Below are positions 1 through 6,423 of a stretch of 6,423 bases of DNA, piece by piece. The translations under genes and the position numbers were made by a program. The notes under the pieces were generated by a model. The model ran no database searches and was not told the DNA's origin. It worked only from the letters and a program-made list of their open reading frames with translations. Position 1 is the first letter of the stretch. Every line of letters begins with the position of its first letter. This stretch comes from DATLMR01 sp035537555 (GTDB lineage Bacteria > Acidobacteriota > Blastocatellia > UBA7656), in the NCBI GenBank assembly GCA_035537555.1, contig DATLMR010000189.1, positions 1-6,423 on the forward strand, given 5' to 3'.

Positions 1-47
1 GGTTCACGAACGCTCAGGCCCTTCGCCTTTCAAGCCCGGCGGGCGAA

Positions 48-3000
48 TTACTGCTTGCCCGGCGCCGGGCGGGCGCCCGCCTTCTGGTAATTCGGGTAAG
101 CCGGCCTCTGATACTTCGGAACGGGGTTCTTCTTGAGCGAGTCCATCACGACTTCGACGGCTTTTTCAAGCTGAGGGTCGCGCCCCGCCCTCCAGGCCTG
201 CGGGTCGAACTCGACTTCGATGTCCGGGGTGACGCCGTAGTTCTCGACCTCCCACTTGCCTTCGAGGTTCCAGAAGGCGACGCGCGGAGCGGTGACGAAG
301 CCGCCGTCGATCAGGCCCGGCGCGCCGTAGATGCCGACCAGCCCGCCCCACGTGCGCTTGCCGACCAGGGGGCCGATGCCCGCTTTTCTGAAGTACCACG
401 GCATCGCGTCCCCGCCCGAGCCCGCGTACTCGTTGATGATCATGGCCTTCGGCCCGAAGATCGAGCCCACGGGCGTGGGGAAGTCCTCGCCTTCCCGCGT
501 GGACCAGTAATTCATCAGAGGCCTGCGCATGTAATCGATGATGTAATCGGCCGCGGTCCCGCCGCTGTTGAAGCGCTCGTCTATGACCGCGCCCTCTTTA
601 TCTATCTGGGCGAAGTAGTAGCGGTTGAAGTTCGTATAGCCTCCGCCCGCCGTATCGGGCAGGTAGACGTAGGCGAGGCGGCCCCCCGTCATCTCGTCCA
701 CCTTGCGGCGGTTGCTTTCGATCCACGCGAGGTTGCGCAGGCCTACTTCGTTCGCGACCGGCACGACCGTGACTTCGCGCGAGCTCGCGCCCGAAGGATC
801 GCTCCCGACCCTGATCGACACGGACTTGCCCGCGGTCGACTGGAAGAAGCTATAGATATTGTCGGTCGAGCGGACCTCCCGGCCGTTCACGGCCAGGAGG
901 TATTCACCCGCCACCACGTTCACTCCGGGCTGCGTCAGAGGCGCGCGGAGCTGCGGGTTCCAGTTCTCGCCGTTGTAGACACGGCTGAATCGATAGCGCC
1001 CGTTCTCGACTTTGTAATCGGCTCCGAGCAGGCCACCCGCCACGCGCTTCACGTCGGGCACGTCTCCGCCCCCGATGAAGAGATGGCCCACGGTCAGCTC
1101 TCCGAGCATCTCGGAAAAGAGGTAGTTGAGGTCGGCGCGATGAGCCACGTGTCCCAGGTAGGGCTCGTACTTCTTCTCCATCACTTTCGGATCGATGCCG
1201 TGCAGGCCCGGATCGTAGAAGAAGTCACGCTCGATTCTCCAGACCTCGTGATACATCTGGTTCCACTCGGCGCGGGGATCAACCTGGACCTCCATCTCGT
1301 CAACCTTGATCGCGCCCTCGCCCGGCTTGACGGGCTGGTTCGTGGCGGCGATGAAGAAGCGGCCTCCCATGCCGTATAGCAACTTCTCTCCGTTGGCGGA
1401 GATGTCGAAGAGGGTTATGTTGTCGAGCACCTTGTCGAGCTTGCGCTTCTCGAGATCGAACTTGTGAAGAATAGTCGCGTCGTCGGTGCCCTGCGCGACG
1501 TAGAGCGTGCCGCTCTTGCCGCTCGCCATCCCGACGTAGTTGGCCGGAGGGATGGGGAGCGCGAGCACGCGCTGGCCGATGTTCTCAAAGTCGATCGTCA
1601 CCGTGACCGGCTCTTTCTTCTCCGGTTGTTTCGGCGCTTCCGGGGCCTGTGCCGCGTCCTGAATCTTCTCTTCGTCGCTTTCAGGCGCGAGAGGAGAAGG
1701 CAGGTCCTTCCGCAGCACGACGAGGTAAACGCTGCGGGTCACGGGATGGTTGAAGCTCGACATGTCGAGCCAGCCCGTCGTCGGGCCGATGTCCGTGCTG
1801 GCGCTGAAATAGAGGTACTTGCCGTTCTTGTCGAACGAGGCGAAGCGCGCGTCGCTCAGGCCGTCGGTGATCTGTGTGGCCTTGTTCGCCTCGACCGAGT
1901 AGGCGAAGACCGCGTTCAGGTGGTTCTTGAGAATCTTCGTGTAGGTCACCCAGCGGCTGTCGGGCGACCACGCGGGGTCGAAAGAGCGGAACGGATTCTC
2001 GTAGGTGTTCGTGTCGATCTTTACCGGAGAGCCCTTGTCTATGTCTACGTACCAGAGGTTCAAGCGCTTGTCGGTGTAAGCGATCTTCTTACTGTCGGGC
2101 GACCAGACCGGGGAATAGAAGAAGGAAGGGGGCTTGCCCAGGTCGATCTTTTTGACCTCTCCCATGCCGGTCTGGTTGCGAAGGTGCAGGGCGTACTCTC
2201 CAGACTCGTCCGAGAAGTAGGCGATCCACTTGCCGTCAGGCGACCACGCGGGGTCGCGCTCGGCGATTCCGGTCGTGTTGGTCAGGTTGCGCGCGTTGCC
2301 CTTCTCCGAAGGTACTGAGAGGATCTCTCCGCGCGCTTCGAAGACCGCCCGCGCTCCGGTCGGAGAGATCGCGGCCGCGTTGATGCGGGTTCCCACCTTA
2401 TCAAAGCGGGCCCGCACGCTCGGCATGTCTCCCTCGACCCGGATGTCCACCTTGCGCTCCTTGCCCGACTTGAGGTCGAGCAGGTGGATCGACCCGAACT
2501 GCTCGTAAGCGATGACGCCCGGACCCGCGGCTGCGGACTTGATATCGAGCCCGTTGTTTTGCACGACCTGCGAGACGCGCTTCGTGGACGTGTCGTAGGA
2601 GAACAGGGTCACGGGGCCGCTGCGGTCCGACAGGAAATAGATCTGCCCTTCGATCCACATCGGGTTGAAGTCGTTCGAGTTCTCGCGGGGGATGCGCTCG
2701 ACGCTCGAGTCCGAGAGGTTAGCCATCCAGATCCTGGTCGTCTGCCCCCCGGCGTATCGCTTCCAGTTCTGAAACGCGCGCGCCGTGGGCAGGTAGGCCA
2801 GGCGCGAACCGTCGGGCGAGTACGAGCCCTCTTCCGCCATCGGCAGGGGCAGCTCGGTCGGGAAGCCCCCGTCTACGGCCATCGTGAAGAGGCGCCCGAA
2901 CCTCGAATAGCTGTCGCGGCCCGAGCGAAACAGTACCCGCTTCCCATCGGGAGTCCAGCCGGTAACCACGTCCACGCCGGGATGGTAGGTCACGCGGCGA

Positions 3001-3302
3001 GGGGTTCCCCCTTCGGCCGGAACGACGTACACGTCGACGTTGCCGTCGTACTCGCCCGTGAAAGCGATCGTCTTTCCGTCGGGCGAGAAGAGGGGAGTCG
3101 TCTCGGTCCCGGGGCCGGTCGTCAGGCGCCTGGCGTCCCCGCCATCGCGCCCGACCATCCACAGGTCGCCCGCGTAAACGAATACGATATGCGTCTGGCT
3201 CACGGTAGGCTTCTGCAATAATGCGGGGCTGCCTCCCGCCTGCGCCGCCGCCACGGCCTGCGCGGCGACGAGCAATAAGAGAGTCATCAGTACTCTTTTC
3301 AT
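48..3302 (-). CDS. Exported tricorn protease homologue (PD40 propellers, PDZ and S41 peptidase domain)
   Basis: Predicted exported serine protease of 1084 residues, related to archaeal tricorn, which cuts oligopeptides into short peptides. Residues 1-21 form a signal peptide (MKR, a Leu-rich core, then AQA), so it probably acts in the periplasm, unlike cytoplasmic archaeal tricorn. About residues 24-660 carry repeated PD40/TolB-like blades (SPDGKTIAF at 73, SPDGSRLAY at 162, WSPDGKWIAY at 353, WSPDSKKIAY at 400, WSPDSRWVTY at 446), interrupted by a charged, Pro-rich linker near 541-565. A tricorn core domain (about 675-750), a PDZ domain (about 755-850) and an S41 protease domain (about 855-1035) follow. 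By motif, the catalytic residues are His740 (TVGH), Ser962 (AGSGGD) and Glu1020 (VENYGV). The serine that precedes the histidine in archaeal tricorn is Gly739 here. The length matches the family, and the start is backed by an AAGGAGA site 9 nt upstream. It is the last gene of a same-strand run, 65 bp after the serine hydrolase. The family is secure; substrates are unknown. Confidence 0.95.
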   Translation of the reverse strand: MKRVLMTLLLLVAAQAVAAAQAGGSPALLQKPTVSQTHIVFVYAGDLWMVGRDGGDARRLTTGPGTETTPLFSPDGKTIAFTGEYDGNVDVYVVPAEGGTPRRVTYHPGVDVVTGWTPDGKRVLFRSGRDSYSRFGRLFTMAVDGGFPTELPLPMAEEGSYSPDGSRLAYLPTARAFQNWKRYAGGQTTRIWMANLSDSSVERIPRENSNDFNPMWIEGQIYFLSDRSGPVTLFSYDTSTKRVSQVVQNNGLDIKSAAAGPGVIAYEQFGSIHLLDLKSGKERKVDIRVEGDMPSVRARFDKVGTRINAAAISPTGARAVFEARGEILSVPSEKGNARNLTNTTGIAERDPAWSPDGKWIAYFSDESGEYALHLRNQTGMGEVKKIDLGKPPSFFYSPVWSPDSKKIAYTDKRLNLWYVDIDKGSPVKIDTNTYENPFRSFDPAWSPDSRWVTYTKILKNHLNAVFAYSVEANKATQITDGLSDARFASFDKNGKYLYFSASTDIGPTTGWLDMSSFNHPVTRSVYLVVLRKDLPSPLAPESDEEKIQDAAQAPEAPKQPEKKEPVTVTIDFENIGQRVLALPIPPANYVGMASGKSGTLYVAQGTDDATILHKFDLEKRKLDKVLDNITLFDISANGEKLLYGMGGRFFIAATNQPVKPGEGAIKVDEMEVQVDPRAEWNQMYHEVWRIERDFFYDPGLHGIDPKVMEKKYEPYLGHVAHRADLNYLFSEMLGELTVGHLFIGGGDVPDVKRVAGGLLGADYKVENGRYRFSRVYNGENWNPQLRAPLTQPGVNVVAGEYLLAVNGREVRSTDNIYSFFQSTAGKSVSIRVGSDPSGASSREVTVVPVANEVGLRNLAWIESNRRKVDEMTGGRLAYVYLPDTAGGGYTNFNRYYFAQIDKEGAVIDERFNSGGTAADYIIDYMRRPLMNYWSTREGEDFPTPVGSIFGPKAMIINEYAGSGGDAMPWYFRKAGIGPLVGKRTWGGLVGIYGAPGLIDGGFVTAPRVAFWNLEGKWEVENYGVTPDIEVEFDPQAWRAGRDPQLEKAVEVVMDSLKKNPVPKYQRPAYPNYQKAGARPAPGKQ
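1963..1980 (-). repeat. 18-nt direct repeat, copy 1, inside the tricorn homologue
   Basis: These 18 bases are identical to 2239-2256. Both copies are in the same reading frame and encode DPAWSP (here residues 442-447), the start of a PD40 blade. This is internal repetition from propeller blades rather than a mobile or regulatory repeat. Confidence 0.85.
2239..2256 (-). repeat. 18-nt direct repeat, copy 2, inside the tricorn homologue
   Basis: Exact match to 1963-1980, 276 bp (92 codons) away and in frame, encoding DPAWSP at residues 350-355. The 92-residue spacing is about two propeller blades. Confidence 0.85.
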
Positions 3303-3310
3303 TCTATCCG

Positions 3311-3317
3311 TCTCCTT
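3311..3317 (-). promoter_or_regulatory. Ribosome binding site of the tricorn homologue
   Basis: On the minus strand this reads AAGGAGA. Its AGGAG core (3312-3316) ends 9 nt before the ATG at 3300-3302. It is a strong Shine-Dalgarno match and fixes the start that gives the protein its signal peptide. Confidence 0.85.
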
Positions 3318-3367
3318 AAAGACTATCGTCGAAATAGCAGGGCATCGGCGTTGCGGTCCCGGCTTCT

Positions 3368-4795
3368 TTACCCCGCCACTCTCTTCGCGAGGCGGTTCCC
3401 GCCCTGGTGCAGAGTCAGGCTCGGAACGTTGCCGCTCTCGTCTTTATTGAACGTGATGCCGATGTCTTCCGAATCCTGGACGAAGAACTTCGTCTCCGAC
3501 TCGGCCCCGAGGCGCAACTTAGGCTGGCCTGTAGCCTTGACCCAGAGCGTGTCGTTTTCCAGCGTGACTTCCAACACGAAGCCGGGCCTCAGCTCGTACT
3601 TGCCCGCGTAGGCGGAGAGCTTTTTAGGATCGACTTTCACCGAGACCTTCCCGGGCAGCTTCTCTTCGAGGTAGACCCTCGCGATTCGTTTGCTCACGGC
3701 CTCCGGGTTGAATCTCGCGAAGTTGCTGAGCACGATCACGGTGAATCGCTCGCCCGGGAAGCGGATGATGTAGGTCCTGAACCCGACCCACGCGCCGCCG
3801 TGGGCTAGGACCTGGAGCCCGTTCACGTCGCCGATCGACCAGCCGAAGCCATACTTCGTGGGCGAGCCGTCGTTCAGCTTCGCGGGCGTGAAGGCCTGCT
3901 TGAGCGTCGCCTGCTTTACGAGCTTTTCGGTGTAGAGCGCCTGATCCCACCTGTACATGTCTTCGACCGAAGTGTTCACGTTCCCGTCGCCGAAGATGAG
4001 GTTGAGGGGCGTGTAGTCGATATTCTTGAAGCCCTCGGCCTGGGGCGCGTAGCTGATGGCGCGGTCCGCGATCTTCGGCCTGCTTTCGTCGGCGATGAGC
4101 GTGTTATTCATCCCGAGCGGGTCGAAGATGTTCTTTTTCATGAAGGATGCGAAACCCATTCCCGAGGCCTTCTCGACTATCTGGGCGAGGACCATGTAGC
4201 CGGAGTTGCTGTACTCCCACTTGTCTCCGGGCGCGAAGCGCGGCTCGGGCATCTCCGATAACATCTTGATCGCGTCTTTCGAGGTCGGCTCGAAATCTTT
4301 CTTGCCGAGTTTTTCAAAAGAGGCCATGTAATCGGGCAGCCCCGAGGTGTGATTGAGCAGGTGCCTGACGGTTATCTTCGAGGCGTAAGCGGGAAATTCC
4401 GGGAAGAATTTCGTGAGCGGGTCGTCGTAGCTGAGCTTCCCGCGCTCGGCCAGGATCATGACGGCCATCGCGGTGAACTGCTTGGAGACCGAGGCGAGAT
4501 CGAAGACGGTATTCGTATCTATCGGCGTCCCCGCCTCGACGTTCGCGAGGCCGTAGCCCTTCTTGTGAATCACCTTCCCGTCGCGTATGACCATTACGGC
4601 GGCCCCGGGCGCGCCCGGGCGGATCATCGCGGACATTATCTCGTCCACCTTCGCCGATTTTTCCGCGAGCCCGTCGGCAGACGGCCTCGCCGCCGCGCTC
4701 GCGTCTTTTACCTGTGCCGCCGCGCTCGCCGCGCCGGGCATCGCGGGCGTCGCGACCGAGAGAGCGAGCGCAATTATAGTGAGAAACCGTTTCAT
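3368..4795 (-). CDS. Exported serine hydrolase, beta-lactamase/S12 family, with C-terminal DUF3471-like domain
   Basis: A 475-residue serine hydrolase of the class C beta-lactamase/penicillin-binding-protein fold (Pfam Beta-lactamase). Members include esterases, D-aminopeptidases and DD-peptidases, so the substrate cannot be named from sequence. Residues 1-27 are a signal peptide (MKRF, hydrophobic stretch, Ala-rich cleavage region), indicating export. All three active-site motifs are present: SVSK with nucleophile Ser102 and Lys105, YSN at 195-197, and HGG at 332-334 in the place of the KTG motif. Conserved family surroundings include HLLNHTSGLPDY (145-156). Residues from about 390 to 475 form a separate small beta-rich domain resembling DUF3471 (KLSAYAGKYELRPG). 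An in-frame ATG exists 22 codons upstream at 4861, but it adds a charged leader without a signal peptide. The ATG at 4793-4795 has CAGGAGA just upstream and starts a proper signal sequence, so I chose it. It lies 93 bp after the S46 gene and 65 bp before the tricorn homologue. Confidence 0.93.
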   Translation of the reverse strand: MKRFLTIIALALSVATPAMPGAASAAAQVKDASAAARPSADGLAEKSAKVDEIMSAMIRPGAPGAAVMVIRDGKVIHKKGYGLANVEAGTPIDTNTVFDLASVSKQFTAMAVMILAERGKLSYDDPLTKFFPEFPAYASKITVRHLLNHTSGLPDYMASFEKLGKKDFEPTSKDAIKMLSEMPEPRFAPGDKWEYSNSGYMVLAQIVEKASGMGFASFMKKNIFDPLGMNNTLIADESRPKIADRAISYAPQAEGFKNIDYTPLNLIFGDGNVNTSVEDMYRWDQALYTEKLVKQATLKQAFTPAKLNDGSPTKYGFGWSIGDVNGLQVLAHGGAWVGFRTYIIRFPGERFTVIVLSNFARFNPEAVSKRIARVYLEEKLPGKVSVKVDPKKLSAYAGKYELRPGFVLEVTLENDTLWVKATGQPKLRLGAESETKFFVQDSEDIGITFNKDESGNVPSLTLHQGGNRLAKRVAG

Positions 4796-4800
4796 TAAAA

Positions 4801-4807
4801 TCTCCTG
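4801..4807 (-). promoter_or_regulatory. Ribosome binding site deciding the serine hydrolase start
   Basis: The minus strand reads CAGGAGA. The AGGAG core (4802-4806) is 6 nt from the ATG at 4793-4795. It favours this start over the in-frame ATG at 4861, which would place this site inside the coding region. Confidence 0.85.
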
Positions 4808-4832
4808 TCTATAAGATCCGGCGAATTTGCGG

Positions 4833-4848
4833 GGGCCGGGTACGGCCC
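4833..4848 (-). repeat. GC-rich inverted repeat (hairpin) between the S46 and serine hydrolase genes
   Basis: On the transcribed strand GGGCCG and CGGCCC can pair perfectly around a TACC loop, giving a 6-bp all-GC stem with a 4-nt loop. In the direction of transcription it is followed by CCCGCAAATT rather than a T-run, so it does not look like an intrinsic terminator. A smaller inverted repeat (CTTG/CAAG around a 3-nt loop, 4848-4858) abuts it. The structure is seen directly; any role in mRNA processing, stability or partial termination is a guess, and a 6-bp stem can arise by chance in GC-rich DNA. Confidence 0.45.
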
Positions 4849-4888
4849 TTGCCGCAAGCATATACGCGCGTGGTTCGCTTTTTTCTCC

Positions 4889-6423
4889 CTAATTCTTATA
4901 GCCCATCAGCTCTTTAACCAGGTCGCCCGCGCCGTAGAGCTTCGAGAGCGCCTCGAGGATGGCCGCGCTGTGGACTCCCACGGCCCGCCCGCCCTCCTCG
5001 GCTTCGACGTAGAGGTAGCGATTCGGCAGCTTCTGAATATTGCTGTCGAAGTTGAGGCCGACCAGCTCGCCCGCGCGGTTGATTATTGGACTGCCGGAGT
5101 TGCCGCCTATAGTATCGGCCGTGTAGACGAAGTTGAACGGGGTCGAGAGGTCGAGTCGCCCCCGGCCGGCCCTGTACCTTTCGGGCAGGTCGTAAGGCGG
5201 CTTTTCGCCGAAGCTCTCGGCGCGGTCGTAGAGGCCGTAAAACGTGGTCTTGAAGGGAACGAGCGTCGTGTCCTCTTCATAGCCCGATACGACGCCGTAG
5301 CTCAGCCTCAGCGTGAAGGTCGCGTCGGGGCTTACGCCCTTGCCGTAGGCGTCGAATCGCGCCCTGGCGATCTTCTGCCCCGCGCTCGACTCGACGCTCT
5401 GAACATTGGCCTCGTACCACGCGCGCAGCTCGCGCGTCACGGGCTCGACGCGGCGCGCAAGCTCTATCATCGGATCGTCGGATTTCGCCACGGCCTGCGC
5501 GCCGCCTTCGAGCAGGGCCTTTCGCGCCTCCGGGTCGGCGAGCTTCGTCCCGCTCACGGCGCGCTTCGCCGCTTCCGCCGGGGTCGAGCCCTGGAGCGCC
5601 GCGCGCACGAAGGGGTCGTCGGGGCCGAGCGCCTTTCGCCCTTCCTCAAGCCATGCCGCGAGCATGGCTTCGTCCATCTCCGGGTAGATCGCCGCTTTCG
5701 ACAGCAGGTTGAACTTGAGCGATTCGATCTTCGAGTCGCGGAATTCGTCGTAGCGCTTGTCGTTCGGCTTCGCCGTCTCTTCCGAGTAGCGGACGAGCGC
5801 CGCCGCTATCGTCGCGAGCCGCGCGACCGGATTCGAGAAGGTCGTGGTCATAAGGTCGAGGCGCGAGGGCGTGAGGGTCGAGAAGGCGATTCGCTTCGCC
5901 ATCTTCGGCATCTCCCTGTAGGCCTCGGCTACCCGGCTCGAGGCTTCAAGATAATCTTTCTGCGATTCGGGGCGGCGCGCGATCTCGGCCTTGAGCGCCT
6001 TCTCTTCGTCCTCTTTCTTCCCCATCATGCGCGGGTTGAGGAGGCCCGCCTGCTGGCTCGTGAGGCGCTTGATGTTGTTCTCGAACGAACGCTGCTGCTC
6101 CGAAGCGCGGCGCGCGGCCTCCGCGCCCGTCGCGGCGTAGCGGTTGAGGGCCGCGCGCCGCGCCGTCCATACCTGCATCTGAAGGGGGTTGCCCACGTCC
6201 CTGTGATAGTGGAGCTGCGCCACGGTGAGCAGCCGGTTGGTCGTGCCGGGGTAGCCCGATACTATAACCAAGTCGTTCTCTCCGGCCCCTTTCGCGGACC
6301 ACTTCAAAAAGTGGTCGGTCTTCACGGGCCGGTCGTTTTCATAGACCCGGAAGAAGGTGACGTCGAGGTCGTGGCGCGGGTAGGTGAAGTTGTCGGCGTC
6401 GCCGCCGTAGAACGCGATCTGCT
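4889..6423 (-). CDS. S46-family dipeptidyl peptidase (DPP7/DPP11 type), N-terminus outside the window
   Basis: The C-terminal 510 codons of an S46 serine dipeptidyl peptidase, a family that releases dipeptides from oligopeptide N-termini, normally in the periplasm. The reading frame is open to the right edge; family members are about 700 residues, so roughly 200 residues, including the signal peptide and catalytic histidine, are missing. Numbering visible residues from the edge, GGDADNFTYPRHDLDVTFFR (6-25) holds the presumed catalytic Asp20. A conserved VSGYPGTTNR segment is at 54-63. A mainly helical domain spans about 85-340, with many Ala, Glu and Arg residues. SPDATFTLRLSYG starts at 364, and GGNSGSP carries the nucleophile Ser442 (codon 5096-5098). 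Eighteen residues on, in FDSN, is Ser460, at the site that is Gly in DPP7 and Arg or Ser in DPP11, suggesting Asp/Glu preference. The GTG at 6323-6325 is an internal valine, not a start. It is the upstream gene of the run; the next gene begins 93 bp after its stop. Confidence 0.94.
   Translation of the reverse strand, partial: QIAFYGGDADNFTYPRHDLDVTFFRVYENDRPVKTDHFLKWSAKGAGENDLVIVSGYPGTTNRLLTVAQLHYHRDVGNPLQMQVWTARRAALNRYAATGAEAARRASEQQRSFENNIKRLTSQQAGLLNPRMMGKKEDEEKALKAEIARRPESQKDYLEASSRVAEAYREMPKMAKRIAFSTLTPSRLDLMTTTFSNPVARLATIAAALVRYSEETAKPNDKRYDEFRDSKIESLKFNLLSKAAIYPEMDEAMLAAWLEEGRKALGPDDPFVRAALQGSTPAEAAKRAVSGTKLADPEARKALLEGGAQAVAKSDDPMIELARRVEPVTRELRAWYEANVQSVESSAGQKIARARFDAYGKGVSPDATFTLRLSYGVVSGYEEDTTLVPFKTTFYGLYDRAESFGEKPPYDLPERYRAGRGRLDLSTPFNFVYTADTIGGNSGSPIINRAGELVGLNFDSNIQKLPNRYLYVEAEEGGRAVGVHSAAILEALSKLYGAGDLVKELMGYKN

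Noticed and set aside
22..47. Inverted repeat (TTCGCC/GGCGAA) just after the tricorn stop codon, as a terminator
   Set aside because: The arms can pair, but a second overlapping repeat (34-44) competes and no T-run follows in the direction of transcription. The evidence is too weak to call a terminator.
1464..2318. Long plus-strand open frame (284 codons) opposite the tricorn homologue
   Set aside because: It is rich in Arg, Val, Leu and Asp in a pattern typical of antisense frames in GC-rich DNA, has no recognisable domain, and lies wholly opposite a well-supported gene.
2484..3221. Plus-strand open frame (245 codons) opposite the propeller region
   Set aside because: Low-information, Arg/Val/Gly-rich translation with no family motif; it mirrors the PD40 repeats on the other strand.
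4349..4798. Plus-strand open frames opposite the serine hydrolase N-terminal half
   Set aside because: Both frames (also 4587-4814) run over the signal peptide and active-site serine region of the real gene and show no protein family features.
4796..4861. Upstream in-frame ATG at 4861 as start of the serine hydrolase
   Set aside because: It would add 22 residues with Arg and Lys and hide the signal peptide inside the protein, and the strong ribosome binding site lies just before the internal ATG at 4795.
4809..4864. Promoter-like TATA-type words (TTATAG, TATATG) upstream of the serine hydrolase
   Set aside because: Neither has a plausible -35 at about 17 bp, and the first lies almost on the ribosome binding site.
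4878..4889. T-rich run that could be the tail of a terminator
   Set aside because: The Ts are on the plus strand; on the transcribed minus strand they are As at the very end of the S46 coding region, so they cannot end these transcripts.
6323..6325. GTG as the start codon of the S46 gene
   Set aside because: The frame continues upstream to the window edge and encodes the conserved S46 segment ending in the catalytic Asp, so this GTG is an internal valine.

Overview
The window holds three protein-coding genes. All lie on the minus strand, so transcription runs from right to left, and all are tightly spaced. In transcription order they are: the C-terminal 510 codons of an S46-family dipeptidyl peptidase (DPP7/DPP11 type, cut by the right edge of the window); a complete serine hydrolase of the beta-lactamase/S12 type with a C-terminal DUF3471-like domain; and a complete, exported tricorn-protease homologue (PD40/TolB-like propellers, PDZ, S41 protease core). 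The gaps are 93 bp and 65 bp. The two complete genes each have a good Shine-Dalgarno sequence and a hydrophobic signal peptide. I see no RNA gene, mobile element, CRISPR array or tRNA.

The organism is probably a GC-rich Gram-negative bacterium. S46 peptidases are typical of Gram-negative bacteria, and large signal-peptide-bearing tricorn homologues together with many secreted S12-like hydrolases are common in Acidobacteriota (for example Blastocatellia-like soil lineages). That assignment rests on protein style and base composition, with no marker gene in view, so it is a moderate-confidence inference.

Layout: 1-47 is non-coding tail; 48-3302 tricorn homologue; 3303-3367 short gap carrying its ribosome binding site; 3368-4795 serine hydrolase; 4796-4888 gap with a GC-rich hairpin and the hydrolase's ribosome binding site; 4889-6423 partial S46 peptidase. 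No non-coding stretch exceeds 100 bases.

How the genes may work together: an S46 enzyme removes dipeptides from the N-termini of oligopeptides in the periplasm, and a tricorn-type protease degrades peptides into shorter products. A run of such exported enzymes reads as a peptide-scavenging unit, perhaps one operon. The serine hydrolase's substrate cannot be told from sequence. The most specific clue in the window is a serine at the S46 position that sets P1 preference (Gly in DPP7, Arg or Ser in DPP11), which points to Asp/Glu-specific cleavage. I see no clear evidence of an entirely new system; the genes belong to known families.
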